Shown here: positions 44,605-53,740 of the stretch, piece by piece
Position numbering within the stretch: the first letter of the stretch is position 1
Layout of the letters: each line of letters begins with the position of its first letter
From: an uncultured Flavobacteriales bacterium
GTDB taxonomy: Bacteria > Bacteroidota > Bacteroidia > Flavobacteriales_D > Sanyastnellaceae
Reading direction: 5' to 3'
Length of the DNA: 64,000 bases
NCBI GenBank assembly: GCA_937881575.1
Contig: CALGEI010000199.1
Span: 1-64,000, forward strand
Notes under the pieces: generated by a model
Databases searched by the model: none
What the model saw: only the letters and a program-made list of their open reading frames with translations
What the model was told of the DNA's origin: nothing
Position numbers and translations under genes: made by a program

Positions 44605-46465
44605 AGTCATTCGACAATTGTCAGATTTGGTGGCCAATCAAATCGCAGCAGGTGAGGTGGTGCAGCGCCCGGCCTCTGTTGTCAAGGAATTGATGGAAAA
44701 TTCGGTAGATGCCGGAGCCAAGCGCATTGATGTGCGAGTAGTGGATGCCGGAAGAACGCTGATCCAAGTGACGGACAACGGAGAGGGCATGGTACGCAAT
44801 GATGCGCGACGATGTTTTGATCGGCATGCGACATCGAAGATTTCCACAGCGGAAGATTTGTTTGCCATTGTTTCCAAGGGGTTTCGCGGAGAAGCCCTGG
44901 CGTCCATTGCGGCCATTGCACATGTCGAACTGAAAACAGGCCATGACGAAGAGGAGGAGGGCACGCGCATCCAAATGAAAGGCGGGCAGGTGGTTGAAGA
45001 GCTGCCATGTCCGTTAGAATCGGGAACGACCATTGCGGTGAAGCATTTGTTTTTCAATGTTCCTGCGCGACGTAATTTCCTGAAATCCGATGCGGTCGAA
45101 ATGCGCCATGTCTTGGACGAATTTCAGCGTGTCGCTTTGGCGCATGAAGGGGTTCACTTCACCATGCAGCACAACCAGTCCGAGTTATTCAATTTGAAGC
45201 CCGGATCCCAAAGACAGCGTGTGGTCGGTGTATTCGGTTCGAAATACGACGAGCGGTTGGTTCCGATTGAAGAATCAACCGATGTGTTTTCTGTCGAAGG
45301 CTTTGTCGGGAAGCCCGCCTTTGCGCGAAGAAGCCGCGGTGAACAGTTTTTGTTTGTGAATCAGCGATTTGTCAAGCATCACGTGCTCAATCGGGTCATC
45401 ATGGAGGCTTATGCAGGTCTGCTACCGCCAGGACAATTCCCCTTGTACGTGCTTTTCCTGACCATTGATCCATCGCGGTTAGACATCAATATTCATCCGA
45501 CAAAAACGGAAATAAAATTTGATGAAGACCGCACAATTCAAGCATTATTGTTGCCTGCAATTCGACGGGGATTGGGGAAATATGCGGTTGCGCCTTCCTT
45601 GGATTTCGATCAGGAATCTTCACTGAATATCGCGCCATTGGACGCTGGGCGCGTGGTGACTGAGCCGGTCGTGCGGGTCAACAAGGACTACAATCCTTTT
45701 CATGCCCCGTCCGATTCAAAAGCGCGCGGCGGGCTGCGACCTGGAGGTGGACAGATTGATGCTTGGAAGTCGCTTTATGGACAAGACCGTTTGAGTTCGG
45801 AAGAGCCGAAAGGGCAGGCATGGAGGGCGCCAGAATCATCTTCAGAGGTGATTGTCCCTTCGGTCGACCTGGTTGAAGGTCGAACGTTGGAAGAAGAGGC
45901 CGGAAGTGAGGTGCGCCCCATGTTTCAATTCCAGAAGCGGTACATCGTTACAGCAACCCAATCAGGCATGTGGATGGTCGATCAGCACCGTGCCCACCAG
46001 CGCGTGATTTACGAAGCGCTGGTAGTCCGATTGGAATCCAATGAAAGCGCAGTGAGTTCGCAACAATTGCTGTTCCCTGAATTGGTCGTGCTACCGAAGG
46101 TTGACCGGGACTTTATATTGGAGTCATCATCTTGGTTGAACCAGTTGGGGCTGTTCTTTCAGAGCCACGAAGACGGGGTCGAGATTACCGGAATGCCGGC
46201 TGAAGGAGAAACGCGCCCGATGGATTTGGTTGAGGCCGTGATGAGTGAAAAGGACAGTGAGGCTTCAGGAATCAGCCGTCCAGAGCGGGTGGCCGCGCAA
46301 ATGGCACGTGCCTTGGCTGTCAAGCCTGGTCGGATCATGAATGCCCAAGAAATGGAAGATCTGTTGGATCGATTATTTGGCTGTTCCACTCCGAGTTTGG
46401 ACCCCTTTGGCAAGCCTGTCATCGCTACCTTTGAGCTGAAAGAAATCGAGCAACGATTCAACTAA
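44597..46465 (+). CDS. mutL: DNA mismatch repair protein MutL
   Basis: Links MutS to downstream repair. The N-terminal GHKL ATPase has ENSVDAGA, DNGEGM, RHATSKI and GFRGEAL. The C-terminal dimerisation domain is present (622 residues in total). Where endonuclease-type MutL has DQHA, two residues, E, here it is DQHRAHQRVIYE, and the CPHGRP-like motif is DPFGKP without Cys and His, so the nicking site appears to be absent. It overlaps the rhomboid gene by one base. Confidence 0.95.
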   Translation: MPEVIRQLSDLVANQIAAGEVVQRPASVVKELMENSVDAGAKRIDVRVVDAGRTLIQVTDNGEGMVRNDARRCFDRHATSKISTAEDLFAIVSKGFRGEALASIAAIAHVELKTGHDEEEEGTRIQMKGGQVVEELPCPLESGTTIAVKHLFFNVPARRNFLKSDAVEMRHVLDEFQRVALAHEGVHFTMQHNQSELFNLKPGSQRQRVVGVFGSKYDERLVPIEESTDVFSVEGFVGKPAFARRSRGEQFLFVNQRFVKHHVLNRVIMEAYAGLLPPGQFPLYVLFLTIDPSRLDINIHPTKTEIKFDEDRTIQALLLPAIRRGLGKYAVAPSLDFDQESSLNIAPLDAGRVVTEPVVRVNKDYNPFHAPSDSKARGGLRPGGGQIDAWKSLYGQDRLSSEEPKGQAWRAPESSSEVIVPSVDLVEGRTLEEEAGSEVRPMFQFQKRYIVTATQSGMWMVDQHRAHQRVIYEALVVRLESNESAVSSQQLLFPELVVLPKVDRDFILESSSWLNQLGLFFQSHEDGVEITGMPAEGETRPMDLVEAVMSEKDSEASGISRPERVAAQMARALAVKPGRIMNAQEMEDLLDRLFGCSTPSLDPFGKPVIATFELKEIEQRFN

Positions 46466-47154
46466 TGTTCCAGAACACTCCTGTCATTGTCCGCAACCTG
46501 ATTATTATCAACGTGTTGTTTTTTGGCGCTTCCATGCTTTTGGGGGAAGAGATGGCCATTACCTGGTTGGCAGGCACGTATCCGGGTTCGCCTTTTTTCA
46601 TGCCTTGGCAAATCGTCACTCACATGTTCATGCATGGGGGGTTGACGCATCTGTTTTTTAACATGTTTGCGCTGTACATGTTTGGGACTCAGTTGGAACA
46701 GCTTTGGGGGCCCAAACGATTCCTGAATTATTATGTGATCAGTGGATTGGGTGGGTTCTTTCTTCACGAGTTGTTCATTGGTTTGGAGTTTTACAATACG
46801 CTTGGAACCTTCTTCCCATCCCGTGAGCAGTTGGTTCCGGCCGGTGTGTCAGATCTCGTTGCTGTGCGCTACATCGAAAGCGCTTATGGCCGCGTTGTCG
46901 GTGCATCCGGAGCTGTTTTCGGGATTTTGTTGGCCTTTGGTATGCTCTTCCCCAATACGCGCCTGATGTTGCTTTTTCCTCCCATACCCATCAAAGCGAA
47001 ATATTTCGTGATAGGTTATGGATTGATTGAATTGAGCCTGGCGTTTCAAAATGGATCCGGTGACAATGTGGCCCACTTCGCGCACCTCGGTGGCATGCTT
47101 TTCGGATACATTCTCCTGAAGCAATGGCAAAAAGACCGGGGGACGTTTTATTGA
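46465..47154 (+). CDS. Rhomboid family intramembrane serine protease 1
   Basis: Membrane serine protease of 229 residues with six helices. The nucleophile is in GASGAVFG and its partner histidine in AHFAHLGG; HMFMHGGLTHLFFNM holds the oxyanion and structural histidines. An extra loop of about 30 residues (around FFPSREQLVPAGVSD) lies before the active-site helix. The substrate is unknown. It shares its first base with the last of mutL. Confidence 0.9.
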   Translation: MFQNTPVIVRNLIIINVLFFGASMLLGEEMAITWLAGTYPGSPFFMPWQIVTHMFMHGGLTHLFFNMFALYMFGTQLEQLWGPKRFLNYYVISGLGGFFLHELFIGLEFYNTLGTFFPSREQLVPAGVSDLVAVRYIESAYGRVVGASGAVFGILLAFGMLFPNTRLMLLFPPIPIKAKYFVIGYGLIELSLAFQNGSGDNVAHFAHLGGMLFGYILLKQWQKDRGTFY

Positions 47155-47170
47155 TTCAATTGGCTCAACC

Positions 47171-48106
47171 ATGTGGCAGGAAGTAAAAAAACAATGGGGG
47201 CAAGGCGGTATGCTGATGAGGCTATTGTTGATCAATGGGGGTGTTTTTTTGCTTGTGACCACTCTGCAATTGCTGACGACGCTGGGCTTTGGTCAGTCGT
47301 CTCCCTGGGAATCGGGAGCTGTGTTGGGTTTGGCCACAACATGGATGCCTGAAATCTTGTTGCGTCGTCCCTGGACCGTGATCACCCACATGTTTGTGCA
47401 CACAGGTGTTTGGCATCTGCTCATGAACATGGCGCTCTTGTATTGGATGGGCCGATTGTTCATGGTTCATTTCGGAGCACGAAAGTTGTTGAGCACGTAT
47501 GTGGTGGGAGGATTGGCAGGCTTTGCTCTTTATTTCATCGCGACCAACGTATTTCCCGGACTCCAACAAGGAACCTACGCATATGGAGCGAGCGCTGCGG
47601 TCATGGCCATCTTGGCCGCTGTCGCCACGCGAGACCCCGAACGACAGATCGGACTGGTCATTCTCGGCTCTGTTCCTTTGAAGTATGTCGCGATCGCCTT
47701 GGTCCTGCTGGATTACTTTGCATTGAGTAATGGAGACAATACAGGAGGCAATTTGGCTCATTTGGGTGGAGCTTTATTCGGATATGTGATGGTCAAGCAA
47801 GGAGATCAAGGGCGCGACTTGGTCGGGTGGTTTGAGCGTTTTTTGGATGCATTGCTTACGGCGTTCAATCCGAAGGCCAAATCAAAATTGCGGGTCGAGA
47901 AGCGGTCGAATCGAAAATCTTGGAGGCGAAAGACCAAACCAGAAACGAGATCGTCACGGGTGAAGAGCGATGAGGAGTTCAATCAAGAGAAGAAAGAGCG
48001 TTTAGCCCGAATGGATGTGATTTTGGATAAGGTGTCCAAGCATGGGTATGACAACCTCACGAAGGAAGAAAAAGCCTTTTTGTTCCAAGCATCTAAAAAG
48101 GAATGA
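47171..48106 (+). CDS. Rhomboid family intramembrane serine protease 2
   Basis: A second rhomboid of 311 residues: HMFVHTGVWHLLMNM, YGASAAVMAI with the serine, and NLAHLGGALFGY with the histidine. A basic C-terminal cytoplasmic tail (residues about 215-311) is added, ending in KVSKHGYDNLTKEEKAFLF, a short helical motif found at the end of many Bacteroidota rhomboids. It starts 16 bases after the first one and overlaps the next gene at an ATGA. Confidence 0.9.
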   Translation: MWQEVKKQWGQGGMLMRLLLINGGVFLLVTTLQLLTTLGFGQSSPWESGAVLGLATTWMPEILLRRPWTVITHMFVHTGVWHLLMNMALLYWMGRLFMVHFGARKLLSTYVVGGLAGFALYFIATNVFPGLQQGTYAYGASAAVMAILAAVATRDPERQIGLVILGSVPLKYVAIALVLLDYFALSNGDNTGGNLAHLGGALFGYVMVKQGDQGRDLVGWFERFLDALLTAFNPKAKSKLRVEKRSNRKSWRRKTKPETRSSRVKSDEEFNQEKKERLARMDVILDKVSKHGYDNLTKEEKAFLFQASKKE

Positions 48107-49260
48107 CCAAATCCAAGAAGCGAAGGTGGCCGGTGGTATTGATTTGGTTGGGGCTAGTGGGGGTATTGTCTGCTGAATTTGCTGTTCGTGTTTCTCCCGT
48201 TCTTTTCCCCTCGTTGGCGTTAGCTGGCATGGCTTTTCCCTTGAGTTGGGTGTGCCTAATGACGGGTGCAGTCGGTAGCCTTTATCAGCGGAAATGGCGC
48301 GCTCTTCGATGGGGTCTCATGGGGATCGCATTGTCCGCGCCGCATGCGAGCCAAACGTGGGGTTGGTCGTTTATGCCCGCTGGGTTGGGCGCAGAAACTC
48401 CAGCTTGGAGCTTCTCTCCGGGCGCTTCTTCTGCATTTATGGAATGGGGGGAAGACTCCAGTGATCTAGTTGATTTCAAAGTGCTGTCATGGAACGTCCG
48501 GCAATTTGACCGATTCGGTTGGTTGAACAACGATTCAGCGCGTCAAGAAATGTTGTCGTATCTACATGCAGAGGGACCTGATCTCGTCTGCATCCAAGAG
48601 TGTTTTTTAGAAGAAAACGACGCGCCTTGGATGACCAAAGAAAGGCTGAAAAAAGCTTTGGGCTTGCCGCATTGGGCGGAGGAATATAAGTTTGGAAGGG
48701 GGCAGCAGAAATTGTTTGGGCTGGGTGTGCTTTCGCGGTTTCCAATCCTCAACGTGAAGGCGATTCATTTTCCGAATGATAAAAACAACAGTGCCATGTA
48801 TGCCGATGTCCTTGTTGGGGGAGACACGATCCGTGCCTTCAATGTCCATCTGAGTAGTCTTCATTTTGAGGATGAAGATTACGAAGCGATGCGCCAAGGC
48901 CCCGATGAATCCGAGCGAATGAGACTCCTTGACCGGCTGCAAACAGCTTGGAAAAAAAGAGCCCTGCAAGCTGAGATGGTCGCGAAGCATGTGGCCAACA
49001 GCCCGTATCCCGTTGTTCTCATGGGAGATTTTAATGACGGACCGGTGTCGTACGCGAGACAGCAGTTTCAACCTTATTTGAAAGATGCATACAAGGGGCG
49101 AGGGGGGCTGCTTGGAGCCACTTATGCGGGAGATATTCCGGGCATGCGCATTGACTTCATTATGCACAGCCCTGTGCTGAAGTGTTTGGACTTCAATACC
49201 GGTGAGGTCGTGCTGTCAGACCATCGTCCAATTCAGGCGCGATTCTCGTTGCAGCAGTAA
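48103..49260 (+). CDS. Endonuclease/exonuclease/phosphatase family membrane protein
   Basis: A 385-residue protein with three N-terminal hydrophobic segments and an EEP-fold domain from about residue 120. Metal and phosphate motifs are SWNVRQF, VCIQE, GDFND and SDHRP. Similar proteins of Bacteroidota are annotated only at family level; the substrate (nucleic acid, phospholipid or other) is unknown. It converges with the carotenoid operon two bases later. Confidence 0.88.
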   Translation: MTKSKKRRWPVVLIWLGLVGVLSAEFAVRVSPVLFPSLALAGMAFPLSWVCLMTGAVGSLYQRKWRALRWGLMGIALSAPHASQTWGWSFMPAGLGAETPAWSFSPGASSAFMEWGEDSSDLVDFKVLSWNVRQFDRFGWLNNDSARQEMLSYLHAEGPDLVCIQECFLEENDAPWMTKERLKKALGLPHWAEEYKFGRGQQKLFGLGVLSRFPILNVKAIHFPNDKNNSAMYADVLVGGDTIRAFNVHLSSLHFEDEDYEAMRQGPDESERMRLLDRLQTAWKKRALQAEMVAKHVANSPYPVVLMGDFNDGPVSYARQQFQPYLKDAYKGRGGLLGATYAGDIPGMRIDFIMHSPVLKCLDFNTGEVVLSDHRPIQARFSLQQ

Positions 49261-49262
49261 TT

Positions 49263-50006
49263 TTAGTCAGCGTATGGACCCAATCCCAAGCGTTTTTTTT
49301 GCAACGCTTCGAATCCGGCTATGTGCATCCCGATCAAAAGGAAGCCATAGATTAAATCGTCTGCTGGCATACTGAAAATGCGCCAGCCCGTTGTGTGCAC
49401 ATCATTGTACCAGACGATTGAGTCCTCAATTTGACCAGCTTCATGGTGCAAAAGGGGGTACTCCCAAAAATGGATTCCCGTTAAGACGCCATTGGTCACG
49501 ATGAATGGAACAATCAGAACCAACAAGGTCACCCACATGTGATGCGTCCAAGCCGCGTATGTAGCGACAATCCAGATTAAAAACACACAGAACAGCGCAC
49601 TTGCCGTAAAAGTGTACAAAGCTTCGGCATACCAATAGGTGATTCCGCCTGTGATGGCCAGCGCGGTCATCGAAACGGTAAGCGCACTGTATCGAATCGG
49701 ATTGCGACGGACATAATGCTTGATCGTGGCGTAGGTGAAAATACTTGCGTACGGTATGCAGATAAAGAAGAGCCATTCCTCTAGGGGCAGGCCCAACCAT
49801 TCTGGGCCGAGTAGGTAATCTGGATTGAATCCCCAGATTCCCCATTCTGTGAACAGCACATCCCACGCAATGAAGAAGGCCATGACGGCAAGGTTGGTCG
49901 GCCAAAAATCTTTCCATTGACTGAAAAAATTCACGCGTTTGTCAAAACTGAGCAACAAAGGCATGGCCAAAACGCCCAAGTCGACGGCGAGGTAAAGACC
50001 GTTCAT
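49263..50006 (-). CDS. crtYcd: Lycopene cyclase, CrtYcd type
   Basis: A 247-residue membrane protein with about seven helices in two repeats, each of the lycopene cyclase (CarR-like) domain type: GFNPDYLLGPEWLGLPLEEWLFF is shortened here but shows the P-x-E-E-W signature, with a second at MPADDLIYGF. It corresponds to a fused pair of the small crtYc and crtYd subunits known from actinobacteria and archaea. It forms a beta ring on lycopene. It overlaps crtZ by four bases and is the last gene of the operon. Confidence 0.87.
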   Translation of the reverse strand: MNGLYLAVDLGVLAMPLLLSFDKRVNFFSQWKDFWPTNLAVMAFFIAWDVLFTEWGIWGFNPDYLLGPEWLGLPLEEWLFFICIPYASIFTYATIKHYVRRNPIRYSALTVSMTALAITGGITYWYAEALYTFTASALFCVFLIWIVATYAAWTHHMWVTLLVLIVPFIVTNGVLTGIHFWEYPLLHHEAGQIEDSIVWYNDVHTTGWRIFSMPADDLIYGFLLIGMHIAGFEALQKKRLGLGPYAD

Positions 50007-50515
50007 ATTGATGGGGTGTTGGACGATGAAGAAAGTTTCTTCGATTGAGCTTTTCGCGCTTCAATCCAATAACGAAAGGGTACGAATAGCATACCGAAGC
50101 ACTCACCTTCTTCCTTGGTCAAGTGCTTGTGGTGGATTTTGTGCGCCTTGCGAATGGCCATGAAATAAGCGTTTTCAGTCCGACGAAACCACTTGAATCG
50201 CTGGTGGATGAAAACGTCATGAACCAGAAAATAGGCCAAACCATAGGCGGCAATCCCCGTCCCAATCCACACGCGAAAATCCCCTCCCGCCATGGAGCCT
50301 GTAACGAAACACCCGGCGCTGGGCACAGCGAAAATCAGGAAGAAAGCGTCATTCTTTTCAAAAAAACCAGGTTGGTGAACGTGGTGGTCCTCATGGAAAA
50401 ACCACATCATGCCGTGCATTACATATTTGTGGGCGAACCAGGCGACACCTTCCATGGTCAGGAAGGTCGCAATCACAATGAATGCAGGTGAGGTTAAAAA
50501 GTTCAGGCTGTCCAT
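50003..50515 (-). CDS. crtZ: Beta-carotene hydroxylase
   Basis: Di-iron hydroxylase that adds 3-hydroxyl groups to the beta ring. It has 170 residues and four histidine motifs of the fatty acid hydroxylase superfamily: HKYVMH, HEDHH, HDVFIHQR and HKIHHK. The N-terminal helix is membrane-spanning. It overlaps cruF by 13 bases upstream and the cyclase by four. Confidence 0.93.
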   Translation of the reverse strand: MDSLNFLTSPAFIVIATFLTMEGVAWFAHKYVMHGMMWFFHEDHHVHQPGFFEKNDAFFLIFAVPSAGCFVTGSMAGGDFRVWIGTGIAAYGLAYFLVHDVFIHQRFKWFRRTENAYFMAIRKAHKIHHKHLTKEEGECFGMLFVPFRYWIEARKAQSKKLSSSSNTPSI

Positions 50516-51150
50516 TGAAAGGTGTTGAGCAGAATGAAGAAGGCAGCAAAGATGAGCACTAAGATTCCAGCACCTCTGGATTCAGTGGATGTTTTTGGGA
50601 CGAGGTGGAATAAAAAGGCCAAGCCCCACCAAGAGGCATAATTGGTCCAAGGGACGTCGATTCCATTCCAATTCCACCATCCGGCTTGAATCGCCACCGG
50701 CTCAATAAATACATCCAACACCATCATCCAAGTGGCGGCAACAATTGCGGTCATCATCTTGCGTGTTCGTGGTGTCCAACCGAAACGAGCGACCCAAATT
50801 CCAGCCCAATGACCGAATCCCAGGAGCATGACAAACCAGAGACTTCCTAAAATGAGCGGTACACCAGCGAATTTCGGGCCAAGTCCGTGCCCATACGCGT
50901 AGTGACCAAAAAGGAGCCCCGTCTGAACACCAAGGCATTCAGCACCCCAGCCGCCGAGAATGGCCAGCCACCACAACCAGCTCCGCTGGTTCCAATCGAA
51001 CGCCATGGCGAGCAGTCCGCTGATCAATAAATTCAACGCGGTAAATTGAAGGATGCGCTCACCGTAGCCCAATAGTATCCCCGCAACGCCAACGGCATTG
51101 AGCATGGCCATTGCAATGGGAATCCAACGTTGAGAAGAGGTCCAGTTCAT
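50503..51150 (-). CDS. cruF: Carotenoid 1'-hydratase, CruF-like (DUF422)
   Basis: A 215-residue membrane protein with about seven helices, resembling the DUF422 family, which includes CruF that adds water to the 1',2' double bond of the open end of gamma-carotene. Segments such as FGHYAYGHGLGPKFAGVP and TWMMVLDVFIEPVAIQAGWW are typical of the family. The start at MNWTSSQ matches the crtD stop (four-base overlap). Its presence points to a monocyclic carotenoid with a hydroxylated open end. Confidence 0.75.
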   Translation of the reverse strand: MNWTSSQRWIPIAMAMLNAVGVAGILLGYGERILQFTALNLLISGLLAMAFDWNQRSWLWWLAILGGWGAECLGVQTGLLFGHYAYGHGLGPKFAGVPLILGSLWFVMLLGFGHWAGIWVARFGWTPRTRKMMTAIVAATWMMVLDVFIEPVAIQAGWWNWNGIDVPWTNYASWWGLAFLFHLVPKTSTESRGAGILVLIFAAFFILLNTFQWTA

Positions 51151-52664
51151 GGAGCAGTGGTTCGAATCAATTCGGAGGCTATTCGAGCGCTGAGGAGACA
51201 CAGCGGGATGCCGCCACCCGGATGAACACTTCCTCCGCAAAAGTACAATCCATTGATTTGTCGCGAGCGATTTCGGTGACGAAGAAATGCAGACAATGCC
51301 TTGTTGGAACTCGCACCGTAGAGAGCTCCACGCCAGGAGCCGGTGCGTTTTTCGATGTCGCGGGGAGATAAGATGGATTCTGTTTCAATGAACTCCTCCA
51401 CGGAATGCCCCAGGGTACGGGTTATTTTGTCCAGAACGGCTTGTCTGATGGTGGGAATTTGCGACTCAATGGCATCCGGATTTGCACTCACATTGACCAT
51501 GACAAACCAATTTTCGCAACCGTTCGGTGCATCCGTAGATTGGATTTTGGAGGTGATGTTGATGTAGACGGTTGGGTCGCTCCCTGGGTGGCCCATCGCC
51601 TCAATGGATTGGAATTCTTGATGGTAATTCTGGCTAAACAAGATGTTGTGTAAATGGAGTGCGGGATGCGCTTTTCGGATGCCCCAATAAAAAATCACTC
51701 CGCTCGTAGAGCGCTCCTGATTCAAAGTTTTTTCAGGTGCTTTGAGTTCAGGCAACAGCTTTCGGTACGTTGGGTGGACGTCGGCATTGGATACCACCAC
51801 TTGCGCGGCGACATGATGCGGTTGTCCATTGATTTCCAATTCAATACCGCGGACGGTGCCATTTTGATGCGCTATTTTTTGAACAGCTTGGCCGAAATGA
51901 AATGCAACACCCAAGCTTTTCCCCAGAGCGTATAAGTGCTGGGCAATGGCTGCCATTCCGCCGTTGGGGAAGTACGTTCCTAGGCCATGCTCCAAGTGGG
52001 GGATGACGTGCAGCATGGCGGGTGCACGATGCGGATCTGAACCGTTGTACGTCGCATAGCGATCAAAAATCTGTACGAGATGAGGTTCACGCAATTTGCG
52101 TCGGTTGAGCCGATGCAACGATCCGAGCCAGGGCAGTTGATGCAAGTAGGGGGCAGCTTTCCTGAATGCGGACCAGCGAAACCGGCGCCACTCGTGGAGG
52201 CTTTGTTCCAAGAAAAGTCCGCGTGTCGCCTCAAAGATGGTTTGGCTGTGGGCTAAATGCTGGTCCAGTGCAGTCGGATCCACCTCCACGGCTTCCATCA
52301 CTTCTTTTTTAAAGGCCTTTCTGTTGGCCCACGCTTTAATCTGTGTGCCATCCTCCCAAAAATAATGCGTGGATCGATCGAGCGTTTGGTATTGAAAAGC
52401 AGGGGGCAACAAATCCATTTTCACGTGCGCACTGGAGCGCGTCAAGGCATCCAATTCCATGACCAGTTCAGGCATCGTGAAGAGTGAAGGGCCGAGGTCA
52501 AACCGGTATCCCGCAATGCGCTCTTCCTTGATTTTTCCACCGGGTTCTCCTGTGCTTTCATAAACCGACGTGTGCAAACCTTGGTCAGCCAATCGGATCG
52601 CGGCGGCCAAACCGCCGATGCCGGCGCCAATGACGACGGCTTTCTTTGCGTTTGTGCTGCTCAT
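51147..52664 (-). CDS. crtD: Carotenoid desaturase, CrtD-like
   Basis: FAD-dependent amine-oxidase-fold desaturase of 505 residues. The N-terminal FAD motif is VVIGAGIGGLAAAIRLADQG; the C-terminal signature CGGSVHPGGGIPLCLLSARI fits 1-hydroxycarotenoid 3,4-desaturases (CrtD) better than phytoene desaturases. With CruF it would act on the 1'-hydroxylated end. The assignment as CrtD rather than a second CrtI is inferred from this signature and the operon context. The start at MSSTNAK is set by the four-base overlap with idi. Confidence 0.78.
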   Translation of the reverse strand: MSSTNAKKAVVIGAGIGGLAAAIRLADQGLHTSVYESTGEPGGKIKEERIAGYRFDLGPSLFTMPELVMELDALTRSSAHVKMDLLPPAFQYQTLDRSTHYFWEDGTQIKAWANRKAFKKEVMEAVEVDPTALDQHLAHSQTIFEATRGLFLEQSLHEWRRFRWSAFRKAAPYLHQLPWLGSLHRLNRRKLREPHLVQIFDRYATYNGSDPHRAPAMLHVIPHLEHGLGTYFPNGGMAAIAQHLYALGKSLGVAFHFGQAVQKIAHQNGTVRGIELEINGQPHHVAAQVVVSNADVHPTYRKLLPELKAPEKTLNQERSTSGVIFYWGIRKAHPALHLHNILFSQNYHQEFQSIEAMGHPGSDPTVYINITSKIQSTDAPNGCENWFVMVNVSANPDAIESQIPTIRQAVLDKITRTLGHSVEEFIETESILSPRDIEKRTGSWRGALYGASSNKALSAFLRHRNRSRQINGLYFCGGSVHPGGGIPLCLLSARIASELIRTTAP

Positions 52665-53203
52665 CGTTGCCGTTCCAATTCGCGCATGCGATTCTGCACT
52701 TGATGAAAGCACAATTTGAACCACACTGTGAACCGTTCAGGGTGGGCAATCAATTCTTTTTCGAGGTCCTGTGTGGTCACGTACCGAAAATCATGGACCT
52801 CTTGTGTGTTGATTGTTGGAGGCGTGTCGGAATAGCCTAGCAGAACGTGATCGAGTTCGTGTTCAATCAGTCCGCTGGGCAACTGGCATCGGTAAGTAAA
52901 GTGAAACTGGTGTTCCAGCTGGCAGTACATTCCCATTTCTTCTTTCAATCGACGGGTGGCGGCTTCCAGAACCGTTTCTCCATCGCGCGGGTGGCTGCAG
53001 CAGGTGTTGCTCCACAAACTGGGGCTGTGGTATTTGTGCGATGCTCTTTGCTGAAGTAACCAGCGGCCATCACTATTGAAAATGAAAACGGAAAACGCGC
53101 GATGAAGTAAGCCTTTTTCATGGGCCTCCATCTTGTTCATGATTCCCGTTTTTCGGTCCTCGGCATCCACAAGGATCACCTCCTCCTCAGACTTAGTTTT
53201 CAT
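52661..53203 (-). CDS. idi: Isopentenyl-diphosphate delta-isomerase type I
   Basis: Interconverts IPP and DMAPP. It has 180 residues with the NUDIX-type isomerase core: LHRAFSVFIF, SNTCCSHPRDGE (catalytic Cys) and the glutamates of RRLKEEMG. The start at MKTKSEEE lies inside the end of the upstream gene (11-base overlap), and it overlaps crtD by four bases. It raises the DMAPP pool for carotenoid synthesis. Confidence 0.94.
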   Translation of the reverse strand: MKTKSEEEVILVDAEDRKTGIMNKMEAHEKGLLHRAFSVFIFNSDGRWLLQQRASHKYHSPSLWSNTCCSHPRDGETVLEAATRRLKEEMGMYCQLEHQFHFTYRCQLPSGLIEHELDHVLLGYSDTPPTINTQEVHDFRYVTTQDLEKELIAHPERFTVWFKLCFHQVQNRMRELERQR

Positions 53204-53738
53204 CCTTTGAATGGGTTGGGGACAATTCAAATGTTTTGAAAATTTCCCGCACAAAAGTTTCATGGCGGGAGTCTAATCCCCAAAACCCGGACTCAAGCGC
53301 CATCCAAATCATCGCACTGTCCTCATCGATGTCCCCAGAGTAGGATAGGATGGAGGGCACATGGAGTTGGACGGAAAGCCGAAAAAGCCGCAAGTCCGCG
53401 TCAGTCGGTTGGTTGGCAATGGAGGTTTCGAGTTCGGATTTCCATTTCAAGAAAGACTCCAGCTTGACCAGCAGATTCGTCATGGATTCGACCTTCATCA
53501 ATTCGGCAGTCGCGACGAATCCCGCAGCCTCCTTGCTATCAGGGTGATTGGCGGAAAATGTTGCTGCGGCCTTTTCGAAAACGGCCAGCGATGCGGACTC
53601 TTCTTTGTTGATGGACGCCAACCGATAGGATTGCCACAGTTCCAAGCGTCCTTCAACGGAAGGCATGGAGTCCTGATATGGGGACGCGTTGAGCGGCCAT
53701 CCGAAAAACAACCAACAAATTGCCAAGGACCACGGCAT
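53193..53738 (-). CDS. Hypothetical exported protein in the carotenoid operon
   Basis: A 181-residue protein that I do not recognise. MPWSLAICWLFFGWPLNAS looks like a signal peptide; the rest is helical and acidic, without cysteines beyond the signal and without a clear metal or nucleotide motif. The ATG is two bases after the crtB stop; a TTG six bases upstream overlaps that stop. Its position between crtB and idi, with overlaps on both sides, ties it to pigment synthesis or its localisation. Confidence 0.7.
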   Translation of the reverse strand: MPWSLAICWLFFGWPLNASPYQDSMPSVEGRLELWQSYRLASINKEESASLAVFEKAAATFSANHPDSKEAAGFVATAELMKVESMTNLLVKLESFLKWKSELETSIANQPTDADLRLFRLSVQLHVPSILSYSGDIDEDSAMIWMALESGFWGLDSRHETFVREIFKTFELSPTHSKDEN

Positions 53739-53740
53739 GA

